Origin: Chondrus crispus
Lineage: Eukaryota > Rhodophyta > Florideophyceae > Gigartinales > Gigartinaceae
Length of the DNA stretch: 64,000 nt
Assembly (NCBI RefSeq): GCF_000350225.1
Contig: NW_005179198.1
Coordinates: 46,881-110,880 of the forward strand
Direction of reading: 5' to 3'
Part shown: piece after piece, positions 43,603 through 54,781 of the stretch
Position numbering within the stretch: the stretch's first letter is position 1
How the letters are laid out: every line of letters starts with the position of its first letter
Notes under the pieces: generated by a model
What the model saw: the letters and a program-made list of their open reading frames with translations, nothing else
What the model was told of the DNA's origin: nothing
The model's database searches: none
Position numbers and translations under genes: made by a program

Positions 43603-44802
43603 ATCTGTGCCAAATGTTGGTCATTTGCGTGTTTTCGGTTCAAATTGTTGGTATACATTACCAAAACACAACATCCAGAAACTTGACGCCCGTGCAAAGG
43701 AAGCATTGTTTCTGGGGTATGCCGAAAATACGAAAGCTTATAAGTTGTGGGATGGTGATTTGCACAAAGTGATCGTATCCAGAGATGTTACTTTTGACGA
43801 GTCCACGGGAGGCAAATCTGGTGAACCGATGGATACAAACGAGAAGGCTTCAACTCATGATGACACAATCAACTTGAACATCGATGAGGAAGTTGCAGAA
43901 AATGAAGCAGTGGCATCAGAAGCATCATCGCCGGATGAACAACAAGACTCTGATGAATCCTCCAACTCCTCCCCAACTCCAGGGGAGGACGAAACCACCG
44001 AAACAGTTGACCAACACGTAGTTGAATAAGAAAGGATTGATCCGCCAACTAATCTCCGTCGGTCCGCTCGCGTTCGCAAAACGCCTGGGGCGTGGTGGGC
44101 AGCAGCTTTGGTGACTGCTGTACTCCTTAGCCACGCCCATGTGATAACGGAAATCCCAAACTCGTACAACCAAGCTATGGATTCTCAAAAAGCTCGCTTC
44201 TGGCAGAAGGGCATCGACAAAGAACTTGCTTCACAACACAAAAACAAAACATGGACACTTGTTCCAAGATCTCAAGCATCAAACGTCCTGACGTCCAGGT
44301 GGGTTTTCGGAGTGAAGCAACTTCCTGACGAGTCCGAAAAATTGGTCGAAACTGCAAAGGGACGTCTTGTGGCACGAGGCTTTCAACAAGTAGAAGGCAT
44401 CGATTACACTGAAACTTTCGCCCCTGTCATCAAGTTCACAACTATCCGTCTGCTGCTGGCACTGGTTGCGCACTTTGACCTTGAGCTGCATCAAATGGAC
44501 GTGGTGACTGCCTTCCTCAACGGTGACCTTCACGAAGAAATCTACATGGAGCAACCTGAAGGATGCATCGACAAAGTCAAACCTGATTCGGTGTGTAAAC
44601 TTTTGAAAGTAATCTATGGTCTTAAGCAAGCCCATCGCCAATGACATAGTAAGATCGATGAGTTTCTGATCACTGAACTTGGTTTCAACACTACACGCAG
44701 CGACCCATGTCTTTACATTCGACGTCAAGGCAATGTCATCATGATTATCGCGTTGTACGTGGACGATCTGCTGCTAGCTGCACGTGACTTGGAGGTTATA
44801 TT

Positions 44803-44909
44803 TGTTGACATAGTGAGCGCGCCCAAGGGGACACCAAGAAGCCAGCGCCTGTGGCCTAGTGGTTAACGAATTTTTGCCGCAAATTTTTCAGACCTCGATT
44901 TTACCATCA
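44803..44909 (+). mobile_element. Solo TRIM LTR with TSD ATATT
   Basis: 107 bp, TGTTGACATA to ACCATCA, in the RT region of copia-B3; TSD ATATT at 44798-44802 and 44910-44914. Confidence 0.95.
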
Positions 44910-45719
44910 ATATTATGGATGAAAAATGAACTCAACAAACGATTCGATATGAAAGACCTTTGCGAAGCGAAGACATGTATTGGTCTAGAAATCGACCGTA
45001 TACGTTCTAAACACGTCCTGACCGTCACGCAGTCGAAGTATGCCCAAGCAGTACTGAAACGGTTCAAAATGTCGGCATGCAATCCTTGCGTTACTCCGAT
45101 GGAACAGTCTCGACATGTCACAATGCAAGTGGCCGAAACTGGCACTGATGACAACCCATGCTTTGAACCATATCGTCAGGCCATTGGATGTCTAATGTTC
45201 CTAATGGTCGCGACCCGCCCCGATATGGCGTATGCCATTGGAAAGTTATCTCAACACTGTGCCAACCCTCACGATTCGCATTGCACAGGTGTGAAACGTG
45301 TTTTGAGATACTTGCGTGGGTCCCAGCGTCTTGGAATAGTGTTTGGTAAAGATGATCTTGGTACGGAACTTCATGGGTATAGCGACGCAGATTGGGGTGG
45401 ATGCCTTGAATCACGGAAATCAACGAGTGGATACGTGTTCAAGCTTTGTGATGAGCCCATCAGTTGGGCTTCCCGGAAACAAACAGTAGTTGCAAAGTGT
45501 ACTTGTGAGGCAGAATACATCGCACTCAGTGAAGCATGCAAAGAGGCCGCGTGGCTTCGACGCTTCCATGCCGATGTACTTGGTGCGAATTCGGATCCAA
45601 CAATTCGCGTTGGATGTGACAACGCTGGTACGATTGCGTTTGCTCAGAACGAATGTACAAATCGTCGCAACAAGCACATTGATATTACGTATCATTTTGT
45701 TCGAGATGAGGTGCAGCGA

Positions 45720-45868
45720 AGTCCGAACCGTTCGACCGGTGACCAGCTTCACAGGCGCAAAGCGCACTGGTACTATTCCAGATCTAACACAACCCCGTAA
45801 AAACAGGTATTCACAATAAGGAATATGAAGATAATCGTCAGTAACAGATTTTGGAATTATTGCTCTTA
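45720..45868 (-). mobile_element. Inverted copia-B leader/intron piece fused to pol
   Basis: This piece matches, on the minus strand, the start of zinc-finger exon 2, its acceptor and part of the intron (compare 32160-32270 and 63500-63650). It joins plus-strand pol at 45719/45720 and unrelated DNA after 45868. Confidence 0.85.
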
Positions 45869-47438
45869 AGAACCATCTCCGCCCGGGGGTCGTGGTGTGG
45901 AATTGTACCACATAGAGCACTGACCGCCCCGCGTAATCGCGGTGCTGTACTGTAGCACACGCGGAATGCCTCACTATCATATGTGATATATATACCACGA
46001 GAAACCGTGTATCCAAACCCTCGCTCGTGTCCGGGTGTAAGGTCCATGGAGCCCTGTCGAAGTACTGACAGATCTACCCACGTGTACCCGTGTTATCCCT
46101 TACGTTAATCGTGCCATTGCCCACGTGTACCCGTGTTATACATGACGTTTATCCGTGCCACTAACCACGTGTACCCGTGGTCCGCCACCACGTGTCACGG
46201 GTATCGTGCCCTTTGTATTTTAATTAGTTTTCTTATTATTGTATCCCGACGTCGACTTCTACATAGTCGACGTCCGACCCTAAGTAAACCCTCACGAAGC
46301 TTTGGGTCTAGAACTCGGGTTTCTGGAACGGAGTCGTAGCCTCGCGTCGGTCCCCGTCCTACGACGGTACCCTGCGAGCCATCTGCGTCCCGATTCTCAC
46401 CTATCTCTACCGCGCGCGTCGTCCCGTTACACCCTGCCCTCCGCGCGACAGCTGTCCCTACCGCTCCGCCCCTCCTGGGCTCTGCTTTCCCTTTTTCCCT
46501 TAATTTCCCTACTGCGTTAGACGCCCGGACCCCGTGCCAGTTTACCCCACGGGTGGTCTCCCGAATCAACCCCCGCGCCCCGAACGCGCAGTGCTCTGCC
46601 TGAGGGGAGACCTACTGTCTTCCCCCTCAGTGCACGACATACAGCCACGAGTGGCTGGCTGTAGGCAGAGCGACGCGCGTTCGAACGCGTAAGGGAATAA
46701 CGGGAGACCACTCGGTAGGTGACCGGAACCGGCGTCCGGGCGCGGCTTGCGCTGTTGAAAAGTAGCATGATAGTCAGCAATAAAAGGGGAAGAATTAAGG
46801 GAAAACAGCGCTAATGGAGCGGGTCGCACAGTAACTAACGTATGTCTCGTGCGGGGAGGATCGACGCGCGCGGGGAAGGCGGGTGGGATTGTAGGGAGGT
46901 AGATGGCTCGGTCGGTATGCGCGAGCCAGTACCGAGTCGAGGCTACAACCTAGAATCCAGAAACCAAGGTAAAAGACCCGAGGCTTCGTGCGTCTTTACT
47001 TTGATGATCGAGTTGACTATATAGTCCCCGTCGCCGTAATGGCGAAGCTAAAGTATACTGTAAATTAGAATGTCTAGAATATAACGGTTGTAGCCTGGAG
47101 GGGACCAAGTAGAGCCCCTATAGGGGAGGAAGGGACGACCCGTGTTCACTGGCGCGGTCCGGCGGCTAGATAGGGGGGGCCACGTGTACCCATGGTAGAC
47201 GTGGTGGCGGTGCGCGCGAATTTGGCGGGTTATGGACCGCCATAGTGTACAGTGCACTACACAATGCCGTAGTCATCCACGCGTTTTTGTTGGCGTAGTG
47301 GTCAAACCCCAGTTCGTGTCCATGCTATCCCTGAAACGAACGAGAACAAAGAGAATTGCCGATTCTCATAAGAGGATATTTCTCGCTGTCATCCAAGTTA
47401 CAGAATCATAGGAACGTGATGCCCGTCTTGTCCTTGTT
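45869..47438. other. No assignable gene
   Basis: The DNA is GC-rich and pyrimidine-biased around 46300-46520, with only short frames. A CACGTGTACCCGTG motif occurs three times at 43-44 bp spacing (46079-46179), and a similar CACGTGTACCCATGG lies near 47181. No domain was recognised. Confidence 0.5.
46079..46179 (+). repeat. 43-44 bp repeats around CACGTGTACCCGTG
   Basis: The motif starts at 46079, 46122 and 46166; sequence between is similar (TTAT...GT..ATC.GTGCCA). Confidence 0.85.
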
Positions 47439-47821
47439 AAAGCGGGAATGTTGCTTTTGTAACAAAGACCAATCTGGCGGCTGTCTATAAAATAATTGAA
47501 ACTCATCGGCATTTCAAACGTCTTTTGCCTCGTATTTGGACACCTGCCGCCTCATTTCAAGTAAAGTTGTATCGAGTGCGGCACCATCCACACTCAGTCT
47601 TTTCCCATGGAAAACTCGAAACTTTAGCCTATGCTGTTTTGAAATTTATCAAGGCAGCCATTGCACAACTTGCGTGTGAGCTTTTTGTCGGCTGGGAGGT
47701 ACCTGTTAGCTCACACTTGAACCTGCTATACCTGATTTCTGAGAATCACACCTTTCACTTGCACTCCGTTGGCGACTTTGTCACACAGCAAATTTTGCAG
47801 CTCCAATTCGAGTCTAGGTGC
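47439..47821 (+). other. Unrecognised open segment cut by LTR-G
   Basis: One frame is open from about 47439 across 47821. It has a protein-like composition (LAYAVLKFIKAAIAQLACEL, then LLYLISENHTFHLH) unlike the GC-rich noise around it. It has no clear start, no recognised family, and ends where LTR-G begins (the stop lies at 47846-47848 inside the LTR). It could be an exon or transposon ORF fragment, or chance. An AT content higher than its surroundings marks it as a different sequence source. Confidence 0.3.
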
Positions 47822-48427
47822 TGTAGTATAATCTCTAACTGGACTTAGATTAGATCGGCTACCGTAGAGCCCGAGCTCTACAGTACGACAGCACGCGCAC
47901 ATACGTGTAACACACGTGTACTATCCGCCCCGATGGCTGACAGCGTTACAGTACGGGACGGCTCGCACTGCCTACAGTAGCACTACAGTTCAGTACGTAC
48001 TGTACTGTGGTATGATAGGACTTACTTGTATATTAAATACTAGGGCAGACCGACGGCGGAAGGGAAGGACAAGCACGTGCTTGTCCAGAACCTACGCCTT
48101 TGGTCAACCTCGCCCCGCTTATTCTAGAACGGGTTCCCATTAGCCCGTATCTAGTTAGGAACCAAGCGGGCAAGGGACGCGCGAGCACGCCAGCGAGCCT
48201 AGATCCGCCTCCGCCCGTCAGCGCTGGTACGTCACCCAGCGCTGCGCCGGGGCGTCGAGGCGTAGATCGGCCCGCGCGTGCGCGCGTCCCCGACCGTACC
48301 CGCTCTACCACTGCTACCCCGGGCTGGCCCGGTTCCGTTAGCTGGGGTTGCTTCCCGTCTCCCGCCGATCGGGGTCTCCGCAAGAACTGAGTATACACCC
48401 CCCTCCGTTGGGAGTGTTTATACTACA
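47822..48427 (+). mobile_element. LTR-G copy G3, 5' LTR of the second gypsy
   Basis: 606 bp, TGTAGTATAA to TTATACTACA, with the U3 hairpins, TTGTATATTAAAT near 48027, the CCGCCTCCGCCCGTC block and the terminal hairpin. One base later TGGTCTTCCGACC starts, beginning with TGG as expected for a primer site matching a tRNA CCA end, and gag follows. No matching 3' LTR was found downstream. Confidence 0.88.
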
Positions 48428-48428
48428 G

Positions 48429-48441
48429 TGGTCTTCCGACC
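48429..48441 (+). other. Putative gypsy primer-binding site
   Basis: TGGTCTTCCGACC begins one base after LTR-G. TGG complements the CCA end of a tRNA; the tRNA is not identified. Confidence 0.5.
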
Positions 48442-48503
48442 TAGAAGACTCTACCATCGTTCCGAGAAGACGGCCGATTTCCTCCGCGTCCGTATGCGTC
48501 GTG

Positions 48504-50599
48504 ATGAGCGAAGGGTCCGAGCCCTCGGTCCACTCCGCACCGACCGATATGCAGGCTTCCGCGCTACGCGTCCAATCCGACGACGGCGCCGCAGGTCCTC
48601 GGGATCGCGAACCGTCGTGGGACTACTCAGAAGGACGCGCTCGCGCGATGCACGAACGCATCGCGGAGTATATCGAGGATGTCCGGACATCCCCTCGTGT
48701 CGACGTGACCGACCACGTCTACGCCCGCTGTACTGAAGAGTCGCCCTCCGTCCACGAAGGAAGGTTTGAGAGTGTGACTCAGTCCTGGGAGAGCCTGCGC
48801 GCGCTCGTCGACTAGTTGCAATCCGTCTAGTGTTGGTCGAGGACGCGCGCATCGATGCCCCTACGGCGGACGTTGTAGATCGACCCGCGAGTACGAACTC
48901 CGGGGTACGACGGGACACGCAGCCTTTCCCATTTGCCGAACAGATGGGAGCGTTCGCGCATACGGCTGCAGAACTCAACTCGACGCCCCGGAGCGCTCGT
49001 GAGTTAGAACAGAACTCGGCCGTAAGGTCGCCCGGAGCGCCCCCGAGAGGGCCCGGTGCCACTGTTCCTCCGGGCACGTCCGATGCGCAGGAGTGGCCTC
49101 CGACTGGTGCCATCGGAGCGCGGAGGATATCAAACGAACGACGGACGCAAACTTTGCGTCCGAAACTCAAGCTCTACCGCATGCCCCCGGAAGCATGCGG
49201 CAGTTGCGACAGGTACCGTACGGGCACGCCCAGGACCGTGGAGGAGCCGCTCGGAGATCCGGAGAACCCATGTTCTCCGTCGATCCTCGCTGGGGCGGCT
49301 ACCCGCCGGTGAATTACACCGCGCACCCCGGTCCGGTAGACATACGTAAACTACCCGTCACCCCGTCAGGCGCGTTCGTAAGATGGAACAGGCATCGGCC
49401 GAAAGGTCGCCCGGAGCCCCCCCGAGGGGACCCGGTGCCACTGTACCTCCGAACGCGCCCGATGCGCAAGAAGGGAGCCCGACTGGTGCCGACACCAGTC
49501 GGGTCACTGGGCAGCGCAGCCCCAAGACGGACGCGAATTTCACGTCCGAGACCCAAGCCCTACCGCATGTCGCCGGAGACATGCGGCAGATGACACGCGT
49601 ACCGTATGTGGACGGCAAAAGACGCGGAGATACCGCGCGCGGATCAAGAGAACCGATTCTCTCTTTCGATCCCCGCTGCGGTGGCTATCAGCCGGTGGAT
49701 CTCACCGCGCACACCTGCCCGGTAGACGTCTGTACGCTACACGAATTCGTAAGCCGACTAGCTCCTGCGACCCGGGCCGCAATGGCTGAGACGGTCCAAC
49801 GATTTCTCGGACAACAGAATACAGACCTTTCAACGATCCGCCGTATCGCGACGGCGGGAGGCACAACGTGCCGCGCTCAGCGCGGTTTGCCGCTGCCGGA
49901 TCCGAAACTGGCAGCGAGGGGGAATCGAGCCCCGAGGTCGCATGCGACAAGTTCGCCTGCGGCATCCCTCCACATAGGAGAAGATGAGTGGCAGGCCGAC
50001 CCTGTCCTCATTACGCGAGGCTACAAGCCCGTGGGAGGCCGACCTCCCACGCCAGCGTGATCAAGGTTGACTGGACGCTTCGCTACCGCATACGCCCACA
50101 CTCCAAGGGCACCCGGTGGTACGGACCACCGGGTCGCGGAGCTCGACATCTTGCATCGAGATGGAGGCGGCGCTCCGTCTCTTGTGCCCCACAAGAAGCC
50201 ACCGAGAACCCCGTGGGTCCGGTGGCGACCACCATCCGCAAAGAACGCGAAGGCGCCCAGGCTTCCGTAAGCCCGGCCCGTGTTTCCGAAAGAGAAGACA
50301 CCCTGACCTCTGTAGGTCAGATGCCACGGACCGACCGTGAAGGCACCGGGGCTTCCGTAAGCCCCGTGCACAAGATAGAGCGTCAGGCGTGTGTCGATGC
50401 AACACGCCCCGAAGATCCTACCGAACGCCGTGTCGCCGAGGGGATCGCACATGCGCTACACCTCACCGACTTGACCGATTTAGTCCGGGAGGCAGAAGCT
50501 AGCCGACCTAGTTCCGCAGAGAGGACACCCGTCGAGAAGGCATGGATCGGTACGGACGACCCCCGGCCAAGTGCCCGCCGCCGACGGAAGGCACTGTAC
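48504..50599 (+). pseudogene. Gypsy gag region with broken frames and internal duplication
   Basis: ATG at 48504 opens a 103-codon frame (MSEGSEPSVHS to LRALVD) ending in TAG at 48813-48815. Reading resumes in other frames at 48830-49312 and 49383-50060, so at least two breaks are present. A Pro/Gly-rich block (SPGAPPRGPGATVPP) occurs twice about 380 bp apart, with matching downstream sequence, so a tandem duplication lies inside gag. Near 50430-50480 the text RRVAEGIAHALHLTDL matches the gypsy pol at 396-440 (PVAEEIAHALHISNL), which shows the gag/protease linker is reached. No CCHC knuckle is recognised. The gag assignment rests on position between LTR and the pol linker. Confidence 0.65.
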
Positions 50600-51057
50600 G
50601 CGTCTCAAGTCAGGTAGTTATGTCTACCTGAACCCCACCGATGGGGAAAAGACGTCTAACAAACACTCATCGCCCGCCGTTGGGCCATAGCGAGTACTCC
50701 CTAACGACAAGCGAACCATCACGACCGATCGTGATGGTGACCGAGCGCGTCTCGGCAGACCGCTGTGTGCACGCGTCTCCGCCGATAGACGCGCCACGGA
50801 CGGCTGCGACAACCCCGGGTGACCTTGCCGACAAGGTCACCGACTGCACGCAGTATGCCATCGAACGGTTACTCCGGCATCGAGCCATGGAGGACGGGAC
50901 TACGGAGTTCCTCATCAAGTGGGCGGATTACGACACGCCCACCTGGACCGCGCACACTCACGTCCCGGAGGAGTTGGTGTCTCGTTACGCCCAACGCCGC
51001 CGGAGGCACGTCGTAGCCTGGCACGGCGCGGACGCGAACGCGGACGTTCACGCTTAA
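50600..51057 (+). pseudogene. Gypsy pol tail with chromodomain after large internal deletion
   Basis: From about 50600 the sequence matches 3405-3866 of the first gypsy: SGSYVYLNPTDGEKTSN (frame with a stop in VGP*), then an open frame with TERVSADRC, PGDLADKV and a chromodomain (YAIERLLRHRAM, IKWADY, PTWTAHTHVPEELV), ending NADVHA and TAA at 51055-51057. Compared with the first copy about 2.9 kb are missing between the linker and this point, so RT, RNase H and integrase core are gone. The chromodomain part has no stop. The purine tract GGAGGGGG follows. Confidence 0.85.
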
Positions 51058-52175
51058 GGAGGGGGCCCTCAACCGTCTCGTTACGGCTAAATTAAACCGC
51101 TCCGTTACGGTTGAAATGGGGACGTACAGAAGTCAATCCGTATTTGACTTCCGAACGCCAAGGACGCCAAGGACGTAAGGCGTAAAGATTAAGTAGTACG
51201 GAACACCTTAAGGTATTGTGGCCCTCGTATTGACCGACTATACGAGGGCCGACGTGTACTCGAACAGATGAGGCGAATGCCCCTTTTTGGGAGCAGAAAG
51301 GTTAGACGCTTCCCCCCGAACTGGGTCGCCGGACATTCCGTTAAGTCCGGCAACCGCGGCGAGAGGACGTCCGACGAACGAGACGATCACCGACGCAAGG
51401 CAGCCGGTATCGGAAGCAGTTAGGCCCTGGTTGGGCCGAGCGATGGATAGCGCTAACGAAGCTGAGTTTGAGAATTCGCATCTTAGGGGACGCGGTTCGC
51501 CCCAGGGATGGCCGCCAAGAACGTTGCGGCATGGTCAAGTCGCGACAGTTATGCGAAGGAGCAAACAAATCGCACAAATTAAGGCACGAGAGGTGTGGAG
51601 TAGCGTGCGCATGCTTGGGTACGGACAGAGTGAGGATGACGGAGGGTGCGGACGAACAACCGCCCCGCCCCTGCCACGATAATATGCCAAAAGAGGCGAC
51701 ACCTGCCCTCCAGAAATCATCGATTTGACAACGGTTAGTACAGGGGTACGATACAGTACGACCCGGTACAGTTGGCGGGTGCGCGAGCGGACGGGGCTGA
51801 ATATGAGAAAAATAGGGACATTTCTGGTATAGCAATTAGAACTTTTTGTCGTAATTCACAGCGCATGCGCAGTTTTTAATGTCAGTGCAAGGTCATATCT
51901 TAATCAAGAGGGCTCTCTTCGGATACCCAACACCGAGTGGCTTTGCTCTGAAAGTGCCCACGATGTCATCCGGAGGAGTCTGCGTTGATTGCCAAGAAAA
52001 TTGTACACTGAGAGAGCGAATTACGGCATGTCCGCGCCCCCGCCCCGAATGGCGAGGGACGCAAAGGACAAGAACCGCCTTCAGGCGCTGTGCCCTCGCC
52101 CCCAAATAGCGAGGGGCGCCCGAAGGATAAGACGAAGTCCACACGCTGCGCCCCCCACCGTACAGCGGAGGGGTA
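51058..52175. other. No gene; hairpin at 51220-51250
   Basis: Gypsy purine tract, then unassigned sequence. GGCCCTCGTAT and ATACGAGGGCC form a perfect 11-bp stem with a 9-base loop (51220-51250). The rest shows only short frames. It ends where a truncated copia-B starts. Confidence 0.6.
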
Positions 52176-52627
52176 GGACATCGGAGGTCATATCCGTTGA
52201 AGTGCTTGAGCCTGAGGATCAACCTTCGCCTCGGCTCGCGCTTCCGGGTCCCTCCCCGAATAGCGCACCTTATAGGATTCCTGGTATTCCGCGCTCTGTT
52301 ACCGCACCAATAAAGAGAACACCGCATCGACTTTCTGCTCGGAAAGCGGCTGTTCTCGCGGATAAGCAGTTCAAGCGTGAGCGCAAGAGGAATCGTAAGG
52401 TGTGCCCGCGGTATAAGCGGTATTGTAAAGTGTGCGGCGTTAGTGGCAATAGTGCGAAGGCCTTTTACGACCACATTCAGTCTAGGTCTCATCGCATTCA
52501 AGTTGCCAACGCTAAGGAGACTCCGCGTTGTATCCCTTGCAATCGCGTCTTTGAGTCTCACGGGCACCTGAAGTGCCACGAGAACGGTGCCGCACACTTG
52601 AAGGTAGTTTGTGAACAGAATAGTTAG
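52176..52627 (+). pseudogene. Copia-B4 zinc-finger ORF, 5' truncated
   Basis: Homology with the other zinc-finger ORFs begins at GGACATCGGAGG (52176), inside exon 2, and runs without a stop to TAG at 52625-52627. Both fingers are complete (CKVC-x12-HIQSRSH; CIPC-x12-HENGAAH). LTR, leader, exon 1 and intron are missing, and the left flank is unrelated. The frame stays open upstream to 51989 by chance. Confidence 0.85.
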
Positions 52628-52799
52628 GAATTTCATCTAAATAAATTCACATATCTGTTCGCAAATTTCCCCTAGTGCAACTTCATAGGAATCATATCAA
52701 ACTTCTTAGACGGGTGGGCTTGCCATTGTGTTGACTATCACTTAACGGCTTGGGATCTCCGCACGGATTTTCAAATACTTGAAGTTTATTTGCACTAAA

Positions 52800-54769
52800 A
52801 TGGAAGATCAAGGAGGAGGAGGATCCATCAGAATCGACAAACTGACGGACTCCAACTTCTACGTGTGGAAGCAGAAAATACAACTTCTGCTTGCTCTACG
52901 TGATGTTGACCAATACATCGTTGAGGGAAGAGTTCCAAGTGAGGAACGCGCGGAAGAGCGTAAGAAGTGGATCAGAGGTGACAGTAAAGCTAAAGCACTG
53001 ATTGGTCTCTCCCTATCAGATGAGCATCTTGAGCATGTACGTGATGTTGATACTGCTCATGAGATGTGGGAAGCTATTATAAACGTGTTTGAGAGGCACA
53101 CTCTGCTGAACAAACTAGCTGCACGTCGTGAATTCTGATGGTAAAATCGAGGTCTGAAAAATTTGCCGCAAAAATTCGTTAACCACTAAGCCACAGGCGC
53201 TGGCTTCTTGGTGTCCCCTTGGGCGCGCTCACTAATTCAACACTCCCCCTCAACCAGGGGACGCCAAACACACGGCGCGGGTCACTGCACAACACACAGG
53301 CAGGTACGTTCCCAAGTGTGACACAAACAAACAAACATTGCGCCGCCCAAGTGCACCTGGTGAGAATCGAACTCACGAATGGTAGCGTAAATCTGGGCCC
53401 ATAACCTGATGGTAAAATCGAGGTCTGAAAAATTTGCCGCAAAAATTTGTTAAACACTAAGCCACAGGCGCTGGCTTCTTGGTGTCCCCTTGGGCACGCT
53501 CTTTATTTCAACAAATTCTACACTCTGAAGATGCTTTCCGGTGAAAAGGTGCTTGCATACATCAATCGTGTCAAGCAGCTGGCAGCCATCCTCAAGTCAA
53601 TGAGCGTAAACATCAATGACAAGGAGATGGCCATGGCAGTGCTCAACGGTCTGCCTGCCCGTTTCGAGGCTCTCATCGTTGCACTTGATGGTCTCGGTAA
53701 TGAGGAAAAGATATTCAGTTTGGACTTTGTGAAAAGTCGTCTGCTGCAGAAAGAGCAACGAGCAAACATGAAGTCTAGCTTCTCACAGACATCGGCTCTG
53801 GTTAATCGTGCCCCGAACAATCGGGACATAAACGATTACAAATGCACGAACTGCGGTCATACAGGCCATACGGCAACCCGCTGCTGGGGAAAGGATTTGA
53901 ATGGGCGTCGCCGGGCTCCTCCTAGCGGATATAAACCGCGTATATCTCAGCGGAAACAATCTGCATTTGTCACACAGAAACCTGATCCCGACATGGTTGT
54001 AAACAGCGTCGACTTCACATGTCTGATGTCGAAAGCTTCCCACACGAACGATATGGAGATATTGCCTTCGTGGCTCGTAGATTCAGCTTGTACAGCTCAT
54101 ATTACATATGACCGATCTTTGTTTGCAACGTATGAGCCACTTGAATCCGTCTCTGTTCAGATGGGAACCAAGGCTAGTGCAAAGGTTGCCGGCCGTGGTG
54201 ACGTTCACTTGAAGTTAAATGTGAATGGCCGCATCGAACCGTGCAAGTTGACGGATGTATTGCACGTTCCGGACTTTGCGTCCTCTCTGCTCTCTGTCAG
54301 TCGAATGACTGAACTTGGACTAAAAGTTGGGTTCGAAAATGGAAAATGCATGATCAGACGAGGCTCAACTGTAGTGGCGACTGCGACATTGGTTGGAGAA
54401 CTTTACGTTCTCGACATCGTCAGTGACATCGGATCTGGACATGCTGCCACTCTGCAAACGTGGCATGAGCGATTTGCACATGTGCATTCTCAAGGTATTG
54501 CTTCGATGATTCGTGACAATGTTGTAAGTGGAGTCAAACTACTTGGTAATGAGGCTAACAAAATCAACAATACTGACAATGATTGCATCTCTGAAAAATG
54601 TTCTGCGTGCGTCTACGGCAAAGCCACTCGATCTGTGATCCCAAAAGAGCGGTCCTCGAGACGGGCATACTTCTGTCTAGACTTCGTTCACTCTGATGTT
54701 TGTGGCCCCTTAGAGGTGCGGTCCATTGGTGGTGCCAAGTACTTCATTACCTTCATAGATGATCACTGA
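52800..54769 (+). pseudogene. Copia-B4 gag to integrase, interrupted by TRIM
   Basis: ATG at 52800 starts MEDQGGGGSIRIDKL. After 112 codons a TRIM (53136-53513) interrupts the frame; it resumes at 53519 with YTLKMLSGEKV. CCHC knuckle near 53845-53885, protease VDSACTAH near 54078, integrase HHCC (WHERFAHVH, CSAC) and first core Asp (VHSDVCG). It stops at a TGA (54767-54769) where relatives have Ser, just before a solo LTR-A. The frame continues at 55726. It is near-identical to copia-B3 (41132-43495) over this range, but its ATG is intact. Confidence 0.93.
53136..53513 (-). mobile_element. TRIM, second full copy at the same gag site
   Basis: 378 bp with TSD AATTC at 53131-53135 and 53514-53518. 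LTRs, primer site and tRNA-like parts are as in 41468-41845, from which I see no difference by eye. It occupies exactly the same gag position and orientation as in copia-B3. Confidence 0.94.
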
Positions 54770-54781
54770 AACTGGTCAGTA

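Larger units (their letters stand above)
41132..45719 (+). pseudogene. Copia-B3 gag-pol, start lost, three TRIM-family insertions
   Basis: Gag begins at 41132 where the ATG of relatives is ATA. The frame is interrupted by a full TRIM at 41468-41845 and by solo TRIM LTRs at 43496-43602 (integrase) and 44803-44909 (RT, just after YVDD). Knuckle CTNCGHTGHTATRC near 42176-42217, protease VDSACTAH near 42410, integrase core 43015-43330 with FRTDRGGEY and GVAERLN. A TAA at about 44027 lies in the acidic linker and TGA replaces a Trp codon at 44642-44644. RNase H runs about 45350-45700. Pol ends at 45719, fused to an inverted copia-B leader piece, so the last 40 or so residues and the 3' LTR are missing. 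Confidence 0.93.

Noticed and set aside
48348-49170. Overlapping plus and minus frames in the gypsy gag region as separate genes
   Set aside because: The plus-strand frame from 48504 fits the LTR-gag order; the antisense 239-codon frame is an Arg/Ser-rich shadow.
51220-51250. Transcription terminator
   Set aside because: A good hairpin, but in a eukaryotic setting without T-run or neighbouring gene; only noted as an inverted repeat.
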